Positions 1 through 8,426 are shown, counted from the first letter of the stretch. The stretch is 64,000 nt of DNA from Streptomyces sp. WMMC500 (GCF_027497195.1 NZ_CP114905.1:3272001-3336000); one strand, 5' to 3'. Made by a program: numbers and translations. Notes: generated from the sequence alone by a model not told the origin.

Positions 1-246
1 GAGCTGATCCGCTTCCAGGTGATGTCCGACACCGAGGTCCAGGCGCACATCGAGGTCCGCAAGAAGTCGGACGTCGACGCCGTGTGCACGCTGCGTTCGC
101 TGGCAGCGGACAAATCCGAGGTCGGGGTCCGCGACGTGCGCGTCGACGGGCCGAAGACCCGCGTCGACACCGTGGTGTCGATCCGGACCACCGAGCGCGG
201 CGCCAACGCCGAGCTGGTGGGGTGCAAGGCGGCCGACGAGCGATAA
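1..246 (+). CDS. DUF4307-type protein, C-terminal part
   Basis: The frame is open from the first base of the window, so the gene is cut at its 5' end; 81 residues remain and end in a TAA. The segment (EVQAHIEVRKKSD, then VRDVRVDGPKTRVDTVVSIRTTERG) resembles the extracellular C-terminal part of the DUF4307 family, small actinobacterial proteins with one N-terminal membrane anchor and no assigned function. Its place directly upstream of greA fits the usual Streptomyces order (mycothiol conjugate amidase, DUF4307, greA). The membrane anchor lies outside the window, so the topology is inferred. Confidence 0.75.
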   Translation, partial: ELIRFQVMSDTEVQAHIEVRKKSDVDAVCTLRSLAADKSEVGVRDVRVDGPKTRVDTVVSIRTTERGANAELVGCKAADER

Positions 247-392
247 CAGTCGCCGTCCTGCTGCCGGAATTGTTACGATCGTGGTTTCGCCCCACCCACG
301 AAGGCGCAATTCTTCTGGGTAGGGCGATTGCTGCATCACAGACGCATGAGAAGTTCCCCCAGCACCAGAACCACCACCGACGAGGAGCACCT

Positions 393-890
393 GTGACCCA
401 GACCAGCGACAACGTCACCTGGCTGACCCAGGAGGCGTATGACCAGCTCAAGGCCGAGCTGGAGCACCTGTCGGGTCCCGCACGCACCGAGATCGCCAAG
501 AAGATCGAGGCGGCTCGCGAAGAGGGTGACCTGCGGGAGAACGGCGGGTATCACGCGGCCAAGGAGGAGCAGGGCAAGCAGGAGCTGCGCGTACGCCAGC
601 TTCAGCAGTTGCTCGAGAACGCGAAGGTCGGCGAGGCCCCGGCGGACGACGGCGTCGTCGAGCCCGGCATGGTCGTCACGATCGCCTTCGACGGCGACGA
701 GAGCGACACCCTCACCTTCCTGATGGCCTCCCGGGAGTACGCGAGCGGGGACGTCGAGACGTACTCGCCGCAGTCGCCGCTGGGCAGGGGAGTCAACGGC
801 AAGAAGATCGGCGAGGAGGCGAGCTACGAGTTGCCGAACGGCAAGTCGGCCATGGTGACGATCCTCGACGCCAAGCCCTACGCCGCCTGA
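393..890 (+). CDS. greA: Transcription elongation factor GreA
   Basis: GreA of 165 residues, the usual length. It inserts its N-terminal coiled coil into the secondary channel of RNA polymerase and stimulates cleavage of backtracked transcripts. The coiled coil spans about residues 12-80, with the tip GDLRENGGYHAAKEE; D46 and E49 match the acidic pair of E. coli GreA (D41, E44) that holds the second magnesium ion. The globular FKBP-like C-terminal domain holds SPLGRGVNGKKIGEEA. The GTG at 393 was chosen because GAGGAG lies at 382-387; the frame stays open far upstream, but that part is not GreA-like. It ends before a strong terminator. Confidence 0.97.
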   Translation: MTQTSDNVTWLTQEAYDQLKAELEHLSGPARTEIAKKIEAAREEGDLRENGGYHAAKEEQGKQELRVRQLQQLLENAKVGEAPADDGVVEPGMVVTIAFDGDESDTLTFLMASREYASGDVETYSPQSPLGRGVNGKKIGEEASYELPNGKSAMVTILDAKPYAA

Positions 891-916
891 CCGCGCGTCG
901 GACGCAGCAGCCGCAG

Positions 917-960
917 CGAAGCCCCCGGGCCGGGAACCGAGGTTCCCACCGGGGGCTTCG
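917..960. terminator. Bidirectional hairpin terminator between greA and the ABC permease
   Basis: An outer 12-bp stem (CGAAGCCCCCGG at 917-928 with its complement at 949-960) encloses a 7-bp inner stem (GGGAACC at 932-938 with 941-947). It lies between the convergent greA and ABC-permease genes and can serve both. Confidence 0.85.
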
Positions 961-978
961 ACGTGCGCGGCCGGGGCG

Positions 979-1836
979 CTACCCGGCGGAGTTGCGGTAC
1001 TTCCGCACCGCCAGCGTGCGGAAGATCAGGATGATCGCGAACGAGTAGATCAGCGAGGCCAGCACCGGGTGCTGCATCGGCCAGGCGTCGGACTGGACGA
1101 CGCCGGGGTTGCCGAACAGCTCGCGGCACGCCTGCACGGTCGCGCTGAAGGGGTTCCAGTCGGCGATGTGCCGCAGCCAGGGCGTCATGTTGCCCGAGTC
1201 GACGAACGCGTTCGACACGAACGTCACCGGGAACAGCCAGACCAGCCCGCCGGACGTGGCCGCCTCGGGCGTACGCACGGACAGCCCGATGAGCGCGCCG
1301 ACCCAGGTGAAGGCGTACCCGAGCAGGAGCAGCAGGCCGAACGCGGCCAGCGCCTTCGGCACGCCCTCGTGGATCCGCCAGCTCACCAGCGCGGCGACGA
1401 TGGCCAGCACGACCAGCGTCAGCGCGGTCTGCACCAGGTCGGCCAGGGTGCGGCCGGTGAGGACCGCGCCGCGGGCCATCGGCAGCGAGCGGAACCGGTC
1501 GATGAGGCCCTTGTGCATGTCCTCGGCTATGCCGGCGCCCGCACCGGCGGTGGCGAAGGTGACGGTCTGGGCGAAGATGCCGGCCATCAGGAACTCGCGG
1601 TAGACCTCGGAGCTCGTGGTGCCGCCGACGTTCATGGAGCCGCCGAACACGTACGAGAACAGCACCACGAACATGATCGGCTGGATCAGGCCGAAGATGA
1701 CCACTTCGGGGATCCGGGACATGCGGAGCAGGTTGCGCTTGGCGACGACCAGCGAGTCGCGGACGGACTGGCCGACACCCCCCATGGCGGGCGGCGCCGC
1801 GGGTCCGGGGCGGGCCGGGGCGGTCGAGGCGGTCAC
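979..1836 (-). CDS. ABC-2 type drug exporter permease (DrrB-like)
   Basis: 285 residues. After a Pro/Ala-rich N-terminus comes a segment typical of the DrrB/ABC-2 permease family (VAKRNLLRMSRIPEVVIFGLIQPIMFVVLF), followed by about six hydrophobic stretches and a conserved cytoplasmic MARGAVLTGRTLADL. It forms the membrane half of an exporter with the ATPase encoded just upstream. The two genes overlap in GTGA: the GTG start at 1836 overlaps the TGA of the ATPase, which indicates translational coupling. The substrate cannot be read from the sequence; relatives export anthracyclines or other lipophilic compounds. Confidence 0.92.
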   Translation of the reverse strand: MTASTAPARPGPAAPPAMGGVGQSVRDSLVVAKRNLLRMSRIPEVVIFGLIQPIMFVVLFSYVFGGSMNVGGTTSSEVYREFLMAGIFAQTVTFATAGAGAGIAEDMHKGLIDRFRSLPMARGAVLTGRTLADLVQTALTLVVLAIVAALVSWRIHEGVPKALAAFGLLLLLGYAFTWVGALIGLSVRTPEAATSGGLVWLFPVTFVSNAFVDSGNMTPWLRHIADWNPFSATVQACRELFGNPGVVQSDAWPMQHPVLASLIYSFAIILIFRTLAVRKYRNSAG

Positions 1837-2858
1837 TTGGCGGTCTCCTTCTGGGCGTCTTCGACGGCCTTTCCGTCGCCGTCCTCGCTTGCCTTCCCGT
1901 TCCCGTTCCCGTCCTCGGTCTCTGCGGCGTGGCCGGTGAGCGAGATGAACACGTCGTCCAGCGTGGGGCGGCGCAGCCCGATGTCGTCGATGGCGATGCC
2001 GCGCTCGTCCAGGTCCCGGATGACGTCGGCGAGCAGCCGGGCCCCGCCGCTGACGGGCACGGTCAGCTTGCGGGTGTGGTCGGCGACCGTGACCTCGCCC
2101 TGGCCGAGGGCGCCGAGGACCTCGCTGGCGGCGAAGATCTCGTCGCGCTGGTGCACGACGACCTCGACGCGCTCGCCGCCGGTCTGGGCCTTGAGCTGGT
2201 CGGAGGTGCCGCGCGCGATGACGCGGCCGTGGTCGATGACGCAGATGTCGTGCGCCAGGTGGTCGGCTTCTTCCAGGTACTGCGTGGTGAGCAGCAGCGT
2301 CGTGCCGCCCTTGACGAGTTCCTGGATGACGTCCCAGAGCTGCTGCCGGTTGCGGGGGTCGAGGCCGGTGGTCGGCTCGTCCATGAACATCACGGGCGGC
2401 TCGACGACGAGCGCGGCGGCCAGGTCGAGCCGCCGGCGCATGCCGCCGGAGTACGTCTTGGCGGTGCGGTCCGCGGCGTCTGCGAGGTTGAACCGCTCCA
2501 GCAGCACAGCCGCGCGGGCCTTCGCGTCACGCGCGCTGAGCTGGTAGAGCTGGCCGACCATCTGGAGGTTCTCCCGGCCGGTCAGATACTCGTCGACCGC
2601 GGCGAACTGGCCGGACAGGCCGATGGACCTGCGCACCTCGTTCGGATGCTTGAGGACGTCGATCCCCGCGACCTCGGCACGGCCGGAGTCGGGCCGCAGC
2701 AGCGTGGTCAGCACACGCACGGCGGTGGTCTTGCCGGCCCCGTTGGGGCCGAGCAGGCCGAGAACGGAGCCTTCGGGGACGTCGAGATCGACGCCGTCCA
2801 GTGCCCGCACATCGCCGAAGTGCTTGACCAGCCCTTCGGCGTGGATGGCGCCTGGCAT
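1833..2858 (-). CDS. ABC exporter ATP-binding protein (DrrA family)
   Basis: 341 residues. Walker A is LGPNGAGKTT, the signature is TYSGGMRRRLDLA, Walker B is PVMFMDEPTTGLD, and the switch region LLLTTQYLEEADHLAHDI is typical of the daunorubicin-resistance subfamily. The C-terminal DrrA-specific domain carries the LDDVFISLTGH motif, followed by an acidic, low-complexity tail. The ATG at 2858 has GGGGAG just upstream, and a longer frame starting further upstream has no support. It forms an operon with the permease and is expressed from the operator-containing promoter at 2959-2987. It powers export of an unknown lipophilic compound. Confidence 0.93.
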   Translation of the reverse strand: MPGAIHAEGLVKHFGDVRALDGVDLDVPEGSVLGLLGPNGAGKTTAVRVLTTLLRPDSGRAEVAGIDVLKHPNEVRRSIGLSGQFAAVDEYLTGRENLQMVGQLYQLSARDAKARAAVLLERFNLADAADRTAKTYSGGMRRRLDLAAALVVEPPVMFMDEPTTGLDPRNRQQLWDVIQELVKGGTTLLLTTQYLEEADHLAHDICVIDHGRVIARGTSDQLKAQTGGERVEVVVHQRDEIFAASEVLGALGQGEVTVADHTRKLTVPVSGGARLLADVIRDLDERGIAIDDIGLRRPTLDDVFISLTGHAAETEDGNGNGKASEDGDGKAVEDAQKETAK

Positions 2859-2958
2859 AGAGATCTCCCCAGGTTGGATGGAAGTCGGTGTGGATGGACG
2901 GTCTGGCGGCACTTCTCAACAAATGTCAGACATGGGCCGACAGTCGGGCAACAGCAGG

Positions 2959-2987
2959 AGAATAGAACACGCGATATATCGCGTCAA
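2959..2987 (-). promoter_or_regulatory. Sigma-70-type promoter with a 16-bp palindromic operator in its spacer
   Basis: Read on the minus strand there is a -35 TTGACG (2987-2982), a 17-bp spacer and a -10 TATTCT (2964-2959), near consensus for HrdB. The perfect palindrome ACGCGATATATCGCGT (2969-2984) fills most of the spacer and overlaps the -35. The ABC ATPase start lies about 100 bp downstream. A repressor bound here would block RNA polymerase; PadR- or TetR-type regulators commonly control such exporters, but none is encoded next to it. Confidence 0.75.
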
Positions 2988-3061
2988 GTCGCGAGTGGCG
3001 GGCCGGGACGGGCGCGCCGGGGCCTTGTACGGCGCTCCGCGCCCGTCGTGGTCGTCGTGTG

Positions 3062-4285
3062 TCAGGCGGTCACCGTGTACCCGGCTTTCCGGAGCGCCGC
3101 GAGCACCCGTTCACAGTGCTCCCGCCCCTTCGTCTCTAGCTGCAGTTCGACTTCGGCTTCGGTGAGCCCGAGGCGCGGGTCCGTCCGCACGTGACTCACG
3201 TCGAGGACGTTAGCGTCCGCCTCTGACAACACCCCCAGCAGCGTCGCGAGCACCCCCGGCCGGTCGGTCACGCGCAGCCGCAGCGACAGGTACCTGCCCG
3301 CAGCCGCCATGCCGTGCCGCAGAATGCGCTGGACGAGCAGCGGATCGACGTTCCCGCCGGAGAGCACCGCCACCACCGGACCGCCCCCGAAGGCCCCCGG
3401 GTCGGACAGCAGCGCGGCGACCGGAGCCGCTCCGGCCGGCTCGACGACCAGCTTCGCCCGCTCAAGGCACAGCAGTACCGCGGCGGACAGCGCGTCCTCG
3501 GAGACGGTACGCACTTCGTCCACGTGGTCGCCAATGATTTTGAAGGGGACGTCGCCCGGCTTGCCGACCTGGATGCCGTCCGCCATCGTCCCGAACGACT
3601 CCAGCGCCACCGGCCGCCCGGCCGCGAGCGACGGGGGGTACGCCGCCGCCTCCTCCGCCTGCACGCCGATGATGCGCACGTCGGGCCGCACCGCCTTCAC
3701 CGCCACCGCGATCCCGGCCGCCAGGCCGCCGCCGCCGATCCCCACCACGATCGTCGACACCTCCGGGCACTGCTCCAGCACCTCCAGGCCGACCGTGCCC
3801 TGGCCCGCGACCACGTCGGGGTGGTCGAAGGGGTGGATGAGGACGGCACCGGCCGCCGCCGCGTACGACTCCGCCGCCTCCAGCGTCTCGTCGACGACCT
3901 GCCCGTGCAGCCGCACGTCCGCGCCGTAGTCGAGCGTCGCGGCCACCTTGGGCAGCGGGGCGCCGACCGGCATGAAGACCGTCGAGCGCACGCCCAGCAG
4001 CGACGCGGCCAGGGCGACTCCCTGCGCGTGGTTCCCGGCGCTGGCGGCGACCACCCCGCGGGCGCGCTGGCCCTCGCCGAGACCGGCGATGCGCACGTAC
4101 GCGCCGCGGAGCTTGAAAGAGCCGGTGCGCTGCAGGTTCTCGCATTTCAGATGGACCGGCGCGTCGACCAGCCGGGAGAGGAACCTGCTGCCCTCCAGCG
4201 CGGTGATCCGCGAGATGCCGGCGAGGATGTCCTGTGCGTCGCGTACGTCGTCCAGACTGACGGCCCCGGCCGCGGCTGCGCTCAT
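3062..4285 (-). CDS. ilvA: Threonine dehydratase (threonine ammonia-lyase) with ACT domain
   Basis: 407 residues. A PLP-dependent enzyme converting threonine to 2-oxobutanoate and ammonia, the first step toward isoleucine. The PLP lysine is K58 in RTGSFKLRGAY, the phosphate-binding loop is GIGGGGLAAG, and SGGN follows near residue 315. The last 80 residues (LSLRLRVTDRPGVLATLLGVL) form a single ACT domain, as in the short IlvA/TdcB-like form common in actinomycetes, not the two-ACT enterobacterial IlvA. The ATG at 4285 begins MSAAAAGAVSLDDV; the longer upstream frame is not enzyme-like. It is divergent from the MarR gene. Confidence 0.94.
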   Translation of the reverse strand: MSAAAAGAVSLDDVRDAQDILAGISRITALEGSRFLSRLVDAPVHLKCENLQRTGSFKLRGAYVRIAGLGEGQRARGVVAASAGNHAQGVALAASLLGVRSTVFMPVGAPLPKVAATLDYGADVRLHGQVVDETLEAAESYAAAAGAVLIHPFDHPDVVAGQGTVGLEVLEQCPEVSTIVVGIGGGGLAAGIAVAVKAVRPDVRIIGVQAEEAAAYPPSLAAGRPVALESFGTMADGIQVGKPGDVPFKIIGDHVDEVRTVSEDALSAAVLLCLERAKLVVEPAGAAPVAALLSDPGAFGGGPVVAVLSGGNVDPLLVQRILRHGMAAAGRYLSLRLRVTDRPGVLATLLGVLSEADANVLDVSHVRTDPRLGLTEAEVELQLETKGREHCERVLAALRKAGYTVTA

Positions 4286-4318
4286 GGCGCCAGTCTCGCA
4301 CGCTGAGACGACGGCAGG

Positions 4319-4341
4319 TTTTCCACAGGGGGTTTTCCACA
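4319..4341 (+). repeat. Two tandem TTTTCCACA motifs (DnaA-box-like)
   Basis: TTTTCCACAGG occurs at 4319-4329 and again from 4333, 14 bp apart, in the divergent ilvA-marR region. Both cores match the general DnaA-box consensus TTWTNCACA and differ by one base from the Streptomyces preference TTGTCCACA. The site lies just upstream of the ilvA start and could affect ilvA transcription. Confidence 0.5.
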
Positions 4342-4429
4342 GGCCGTACGGCAAACGGCGGGGCCGCGTAATCTGTGGCCCAGTTCGAATGCGAATGTCC
4401 CCCGCCTGTCCTACGGACCGGTCCGTCCC

Positions 4430-4480
4430 CGTATCCGCAGCCGTCCCGTATCCGCGCCCGTCCACGTATCCGCAGCCGTC
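4430..4480 (+). repeat. Three imperfect copies of a CGTATCCGCAGCCGTC unit
   Basis: Near-identical units of about 16-18 bp begin near 4430, 4447 and 4465 (CGTATCCGCAGCCGTC, CGTATCCGCGCCCGTC, CGTATCCGCAGCCGTC). They lie 60-110 bp upstream of the MarR start in the ilvA-marR intergenic region and may be a regulator array or a slippage product. Confidence 0.6.
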
Positions 4481-4537
4481 TCCGTGGCGGCGGCCAGTTC
4501 CGAGCCAGTGAACGTCCTCACGAAGTGAGCACCGTCC

Positions 4538-5143
4538 ATGCCCTCCCCCCCTTCTCCCACCGACACCCCCGCAGTGCCCGACCTGCTGAACGACCTGCAG
4601 CATCAGTTGGCCGTCTTCGCCCGCCGCGCCGAGCAGACGCGTCTCGCCGGGGCCGGGCAGATGCGCAACTCGATGGACCGCGCCGCCTACCTGCTGCTCA
4701 ACCGCCTGGAGCAGCACGGCCCCACGGGCGTCAAGGCCCTCGCCGCCGGCATGGGCATCGACTCCTCGACCGTCACCCGGCAGGTCGCACCGCTCGTCGA
4801 CGGCGAGTTGGTCAAGCGCGCCACGCACCCCGAGGACGGCCGCGCCGTCGTGCTGGAGCTGACGCCGCTCGGCCGGGCGCGGCTGCACGAGGTGCAGGGT
4901 TCGCGGCGCGAGCTGGTCGCGCGGCTGACCTCCGACTGGACGCCGGACGAGCGGGCCGTGTTCTGCACGCTGCTCACGCGGTTCAACGCCTCGGTCTCGC
5001 AGGCCCACGCCGGGCAGCAGGAGGACCGGCAGGCCGGCCGCCAGGACGGGGACGGGCAGGAACCGGGGAGCGGGGACGGGGACGGTCTGGGCGGCCCGCG
5101 GGACGGCGGCGGCCAGGGAGGCCGGGTGCTTCCGGAGTCTTGA
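4538..5143 (+). CDS. MarR-family transcriptional regulator
   Basis: 201 residues. Residues 1-140 form a MarR winged helix: recognition helix around MGIDSSTVTRQVAPLVDGELVKRA, then the wing HPEDGRAVVLELTPLGRARL. The last 45 residues are a Gln/Gly/Asp-rich low-complexity tail not usual in the family. The ATG at 4538 follows a weak GTGAG. It is divergent from ilvA; the target is unknown, and the repeats at 4430-4480 are possible binding sites. Confidence 0.88.
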   Translation: MPSPPSPTDTPAVPDLLNDLQHQLAVFARRAEQTRLAGAGQMRNSMDRAAYLLLNRLEQHGPTGVKALAAGMGIDSSTVTRQVAPLVDGELVKRATHPEDGRAVVLELTPLGRARLHEVQGSRRELVARLTSDWTPDERAVFCTLLTRFNASVSQAHAGQQEDRQAGRQDGDGQEPGSGDGDGLGGPRDGGGQGGRVLPES

Positions 5144-5198
5144 CCCCGGCGCTCGCCTGCCGTCCTATGGGACCCAGGGCGGTGAAGGGAGCAGCGCT

Positions 5199-5678
5199 GT
5201 GCGTCAGCGGCGCTCGGCACAACGGCGCCGCCGTGCCCTGGAGTTCGAGACCTTCTGCGCGGGCGCGGCTGGCCGGCTGCTGCATGTCGCCCAACTGCTC
5301 ACCGCCGAGCCGCCGGACGCCGCCCCGCAGGCCGAACGGCTGCTGACCCGGGCCCTGGCCCGTACGTACGCCCGCTGGGACCGGCTGCGCGGCGAGGATC
5401 CGTACGAGACGGCCCGGCAGCAGCTCGTCTCCCGCTACGCGCAGACCGCCTGGCGCTACCGCCGCACGTCCGGCGGCCTGCTCGACCGGCTCTCGCCGCA
5501 GGAGCGGCTGGTGCTCGTGCTGCGGATGTCCGAAGGCGTCGCCGAGGAGCAGACCGCGGCCGCGCTCGGGCTGCCGCCCGAGCGGGTCCACCAGATACTG
5601 CTGCGGTCCAGCGCCGCCATGCTCAGCCGGCACACCCCGGCCCCGGGACGTACGCGACCGGAGGTGGCGACGCCATGA
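5199..5678 (+). CDS. Degenerate ECF (SigE-type) sigma factor-like protein
   Basis: 159 residues, GTG start with AAGGGAG at about 5187-5193. The C-terminal half is a recognisable sigma region 4 (LLDRLSPQERLVLVLRMSEGVAEEQTAAALGLPPERVHQIL). The N-terminal half resembles the region 2 of small SigE-family ECF factors (FETFCAGAAGRLLHVAQLL, then RALARTYARWDRL), but the conserved core-binding acidic stretch is weak. It may therefore be a sigma factor or a sigma-derived regulator. Its stop overlaps the start of the next small membrane protein by four bases (ATGA), as in sigma/anti-sigma pairs. Confidence 0.75.
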   Translation: MRQRRSAQRRRRALEFETFCAGAAGRLLHVAQLLTAEPPDAAPQAERLLTRALARTYARWDRLRGEDPYETARQQLVSRYAQTAWRYRRTSGGLLDRLSPQERLVLVLRMSEGVAEEQTAAALGLPPERVHQILLRSSAAMLSRHTPAPGRTRPEVATP

Positions 5679-5929
5679 TCTCCATCACCGCCCGCAAGGA
5701 GCAGGCCGTACGCGACCTCCTCGACGGCCCGCACCCCGCCGTGCCGCCGCAGCTCGCGCACCTGGCCGCCGCACGCGGCCGGCGGCTGCTGCGCCGCCGG
5801 ACGCTACTGCGCTCCGGGGTGTGGCTGCTGCTCGTCGCGGCGCTGGTGGCGCTGACGGTGTGGGCGGCGGTGAGCGGCGCGTGGGTGGACGACCCGGCGC
5901 AGACGACGCCGGACTTCGAGGGCTGGTGA
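5675..5929 (+). CDS. Small single-pass membrane protein coupled to the sigma-like gene
   Basis: 84 residues. About 45 cytoplasmic residues rich in Arg and His are followed by one transmembrane helix (GVWLLLVAALVALTVWAAVSGAWV) and a short acidic tail. Its ATG overlaps the TGA of the sigma-like gene, so the two are translationally coupled. Position and topology suggest an anti-sigma-like partner, but there is no zinc-binding H-x3-C-x2-C motif, so this is inference only. Confidence 0.72.
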   Translation: MISITARKEQAVRDLLDGPHPAVPPQLAHLAAARGRRLLRRRTLLRSGVWLLLVAALVALTVWAAVSGAWVDDPAQTTPDFEGW

Positions 5930-5992
5930 GGCGGCGAGACCGCGGCCTCCCCGACCTCCTCGGCCTGCGCGGCCTCCCCCGTCTCCCCGGCT

Positions 5993-7138
5993 TCAGCCGC
6001 CCAGCGCCTGCGTGAGATCCGTCAGCAGGTCGTCCGCCGACTCGATCCCGACCGACAGCCGCACCAGGTCGTCCGGCACCTCCAGCGCCGACCCCGCCGC
6101 CGAGGCGTGCGTCATCCGCCCCGGGTGCTCGATCAGCGACTCGACGCCGCCCAGCGACTCCCCGAGGATGAACAGCCGCGCCCGGTTGCAGACCTCGACC
6201 GCCGCCTCCTCGCCGCCCTCGACGCGGAACGACACCATGCCGCCGAAGTCGCGCATCTGCTTCGCGGCCGTCTCGTGCCCGGGGTGCTCGTCGAGGCCCG
6301 GGTAGTACACGTGCGTCACCCGCGGGTGCCGGTCCAGCATGTGCGCGACACGGGCCGCGTTGGCGCTGTGCCTGTCCATCCGTACGGCCAGCGTCTTGAT
6401 GCCGCGCAGCACCAGCCAGGCGTCGAAGGGGCCGGCCACCGCGCCCATCGCGTTCTGGTGGAACGCCAGCCGCTCGCCCAGCTCGCGGTCGGCCACGACG
6501 AGCGCGCCGCCGACGACGTCCGAGTGCCCGCCCATGTACTTGGTCGTGGAGTGCACGACGACGTCGGCGCCGAGCGCCAGCGGCTGCTGCAGGTAGGGGC
6601 TGGCGAAGGTGTTGTCGACGACGAGCAGCGCGCCGGCCTCGTGCGCGACGGCGGCGGAGGCGGCGATGTCGGTGATGCCGAGCAGCGGGTTGCTGGGCGT
6701 CTCGACCCACACCACCTTCGTACGGTCGGTCAGCGCGGCCCGTACCGCCGCCGGATCGCCGGTGTGCGCGACCGAGAACTGCACCCCCCAGCGCGCCGCG
6801 ACCTGCGCGAACAGCCGGAAGGAGCCGCCGTACGCGTCATCCGGGATGACCACGTGGTCGCCGGGGCCGAGCACGGTGCGCAGCAGGCAGTCCTCGGCGG
6901 CCAGGCCGGAGGCGAACGCGAGGCCGCGTGCCCCGCCCTCCAGCGCGGCGAGGTTCTGCTCCAGGGCGGTGCGGGTGGGGTTCGCGGAACGGCTGTACTC
7001 GTAGCCTCCGCGCAGGCCCCCCACCCCGTCCTGCTTGTACGTGGACACCTGGTGGATCGGCGGTACCACCGCGCCCGTCGCCGGGTCGGGCTCCTGGCCC
7101 GCGTGGATGGCGACGGTCTCGAAGCTGGGCTGGCTCAT
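5993..7138 (-). CDS. metB: Cystathionine gamma-synthase (PLP-dependent, Cys/Met metabolism)
   Basis: 381 residues. It joins an activated homoserine ester with cysteine to give cystathionine in transsulfuration. The PLP lysine is K200 in HSTTKYMGGHSDV; other family marks are SGLAAEDCLLRTVL (cofactor phosphate region), VDNTFASPYLQQPL and the C-terminal SLGGVESLIEHPGRMTHAS. The ATG at 7138 (MSQPSFETVAIHAG) is the natural family start; the frame runs further upstream without family similarity. A cystathionine gamma-lyase activity cannot be excluded. It stands alone, divergent from the next gene. Confidence 0.93.
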   Translation of the reverse strand: MSQPSFETVAIHAGQEPDPATGAVVPPIHQVSTYKQDGVGGLRGGYEYSRSANPTRTALEQNLAALEGGARGLAFASGLAAEDCLLRTVLGPGDHVVIPDDAYGGSFRLFAQVAARWGVQFSVAHTGDPAAVRAALTDRTKVVWVETPSNPLLGITDIAASAAVAHEAGALLVVDNTFASPYLQQPLALGADVVVHSTTKYMGGHSDVVGGALVVADRELGERLAFHQNAMGAVAGPFDAWLVLRGIKTLAVRMDRHSANAARVAHMLDRHPRVTHVYYPGLDEHPGHETAAKQMRDFGGMVSFRVEGGEEAAVEVCNRARLFILGESLGGVESLIEHPGRMTHASAAGSALEVPDDLVRLSVGIESADDLLTDLTQALGG

Positions 7139-7259
7139 GTGGCCCGAGGATAAGCCCTGGAGGGGGGCCGTTGCGCGCTGCCGTCTGGTTTGCTGGAGGG
7201 GAGGACCCGTACGTGTGCCCGCCCGGACCGCACCCGCTTTGAGAGCCCAGGACATATCA

Positions 7260-8351
7260 ATGGAACTGTTGTTCGCACTCCTCGCCATCGCCCTGATCGC
7301 ATGGGTCGCCGTGCCGATGCTGCGGCGCGCCCGGGGCGGCCGCGAGGTGCTGCAGTCGAACGCCAGGGCCGTCGATCCGGCAGGCGGCTACGGGTTCGTA
7401 CCCGTGGACGAACTCGACGTCCGCCTCCCCGGCCCCGACCCGCAGCTCGCCGAGGTCCTCCAGGAGCTCCAGCAGGACCAGGACTGGCAGGCCGCCTCCC
7501 GGCTGCTCGCCCTCACCGACGACGACTGGGAGCTGCGCTGGCAGCGGGTGCAGACGCTGGCGGGCGCGGCGGCCTTCGAGCTGGCGCAGGCACCGGGCGA
7601 GGGCGGCGCGTGGCTGCGCTCGTGGCGGGCGGAGAGGCCCAAGGACGTCGGCGGGGCCGAGGTGCACGCGGAGTTCCTCGTACGGCAGGCGTGGATGGCC
7701 GGGTCGGCGGCGGAGGAGTTCCCGGTGATCCTGGAGGAGGCGAAGAAGGTCTGCGCGGAGGCCGCGATGCTGGCGCCGGGCAGCCCCATGCCGTACATCA
7801 TCGAGCTGGCCATCGCCCGCGGCGCGCACTACCGCGAGGCGGACTTCGAGGAGCTGTGGCACACGGTCGAGCAGCGCGCGGGCGACCACATGGGCGCGCA
7901 CCTCGCGGCGCTGCAGTACGCGTGCGAGAAGTGGCACGGCTCCCGGGAGGCGGCGTACGACTTCGCGCAGCGCGCGGCGGGCTCGGCGGGGCCCGGCACG
8001 CTGCTGCCGGCGCTGCCGCTGTTCGCGGTCTGGGAGCACCTGCCGGAGGCGAACATGGTGCACGGGCTGTACGAGAGCGAGGTCGTCAGGCAGGCCATCG
8101 AGGGCGCGCAGTACGCGGTGCACCACGCCCCGGCGGACCACCCGATGCTGCCGCACGTACGGCACCTGCTGGCGTGCTTCCTGGTGCGCGCGGAGCGGTA
8201 CGAGGAGGCGCTGGAGCAGATGCGCCACGTGGACGGGTACGTGGGCGCGCTCCCGTGGTCGCTGAGCGAGCAGCCGGCGGCGGAGTACGCGACGTACCGC
8301 GCGCTGGCGGTGGCGGGGTACGAGGGCGGCAGGGGCGCGGCGTTGAAGTGA
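7260..8351 (+). CDS. Membrane-anchored helical-repeat (TPR-like) protein of unknown function
   Basis: 363 residues. One N-terminal helix (LLFALLAIALIAWVAVPML) serves as membrane anchor. The rest is a soluble alpha-helical domain with recurrent Trp/Ala-rich helix pairs (DWQAASRLLALTDDDWELRWQRV; PYIIELAIARGAHYREADFEELWHTV; HLLACFLVRAERYEEALEQMRHV), consistent with TPR-like repeats. The ATG at 7260 was taken because the hydrophobic anchor starts there. A conserved gene of unknown function stands at this place in Streptomyces chromosomes, between metB and msrA. Confidence 0.8.
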   Translation: MELLFALLAIALIAWVAVPMLRRARGGREVLQSNARAVDPAGGYGFVPVDELDVRLPGPDPQLAEVLQELQQDQDWQAASRLLALTDDDWELRWQRVQTLAGAAAFELAQAPGEGGAWLRSWRAERPKDVGGAEVHAEFLVRQAWMAGSAAEEFPVILEEAKKVCAEAAMLAPGSPMPYIIELAIARGAHYREADFEELWHTVEQRAGDHMGAHLAALQYACEKWHGSREAAYDFAQRAAGSAGPGTLLPALPLFAVWEHLPEANMVHGLYESEVVRQAIEGAQYAVHHAPADHPMLPHVRHLLACFLVRAERYEEALEQMRHVDGYVGALPWSLSEQPAAEYATYRALAVAGYEGGRGAALK

Positions 8352-8426
8352 CGGGACGGGAATGCCGAAGCGGCGCGGTACGTTCCCCGGACGGGTAACT
8401 CGCAGGGCCAGCCGAGGAGGCCGGAG

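Noticed and set aside
4430..4480. Possible CRISPR-like array
   Set aside because: Three adjoining imperfect 16-18 bp units without spacers; not a CRISPR.
7139..7259. Possible SAM riboswitch upstream of metB
   Set aside because: Only about 120 bases separate metB from the divergent gene and no multi-stem architecture of SAM-I or SAM-IV could be made out by eye.
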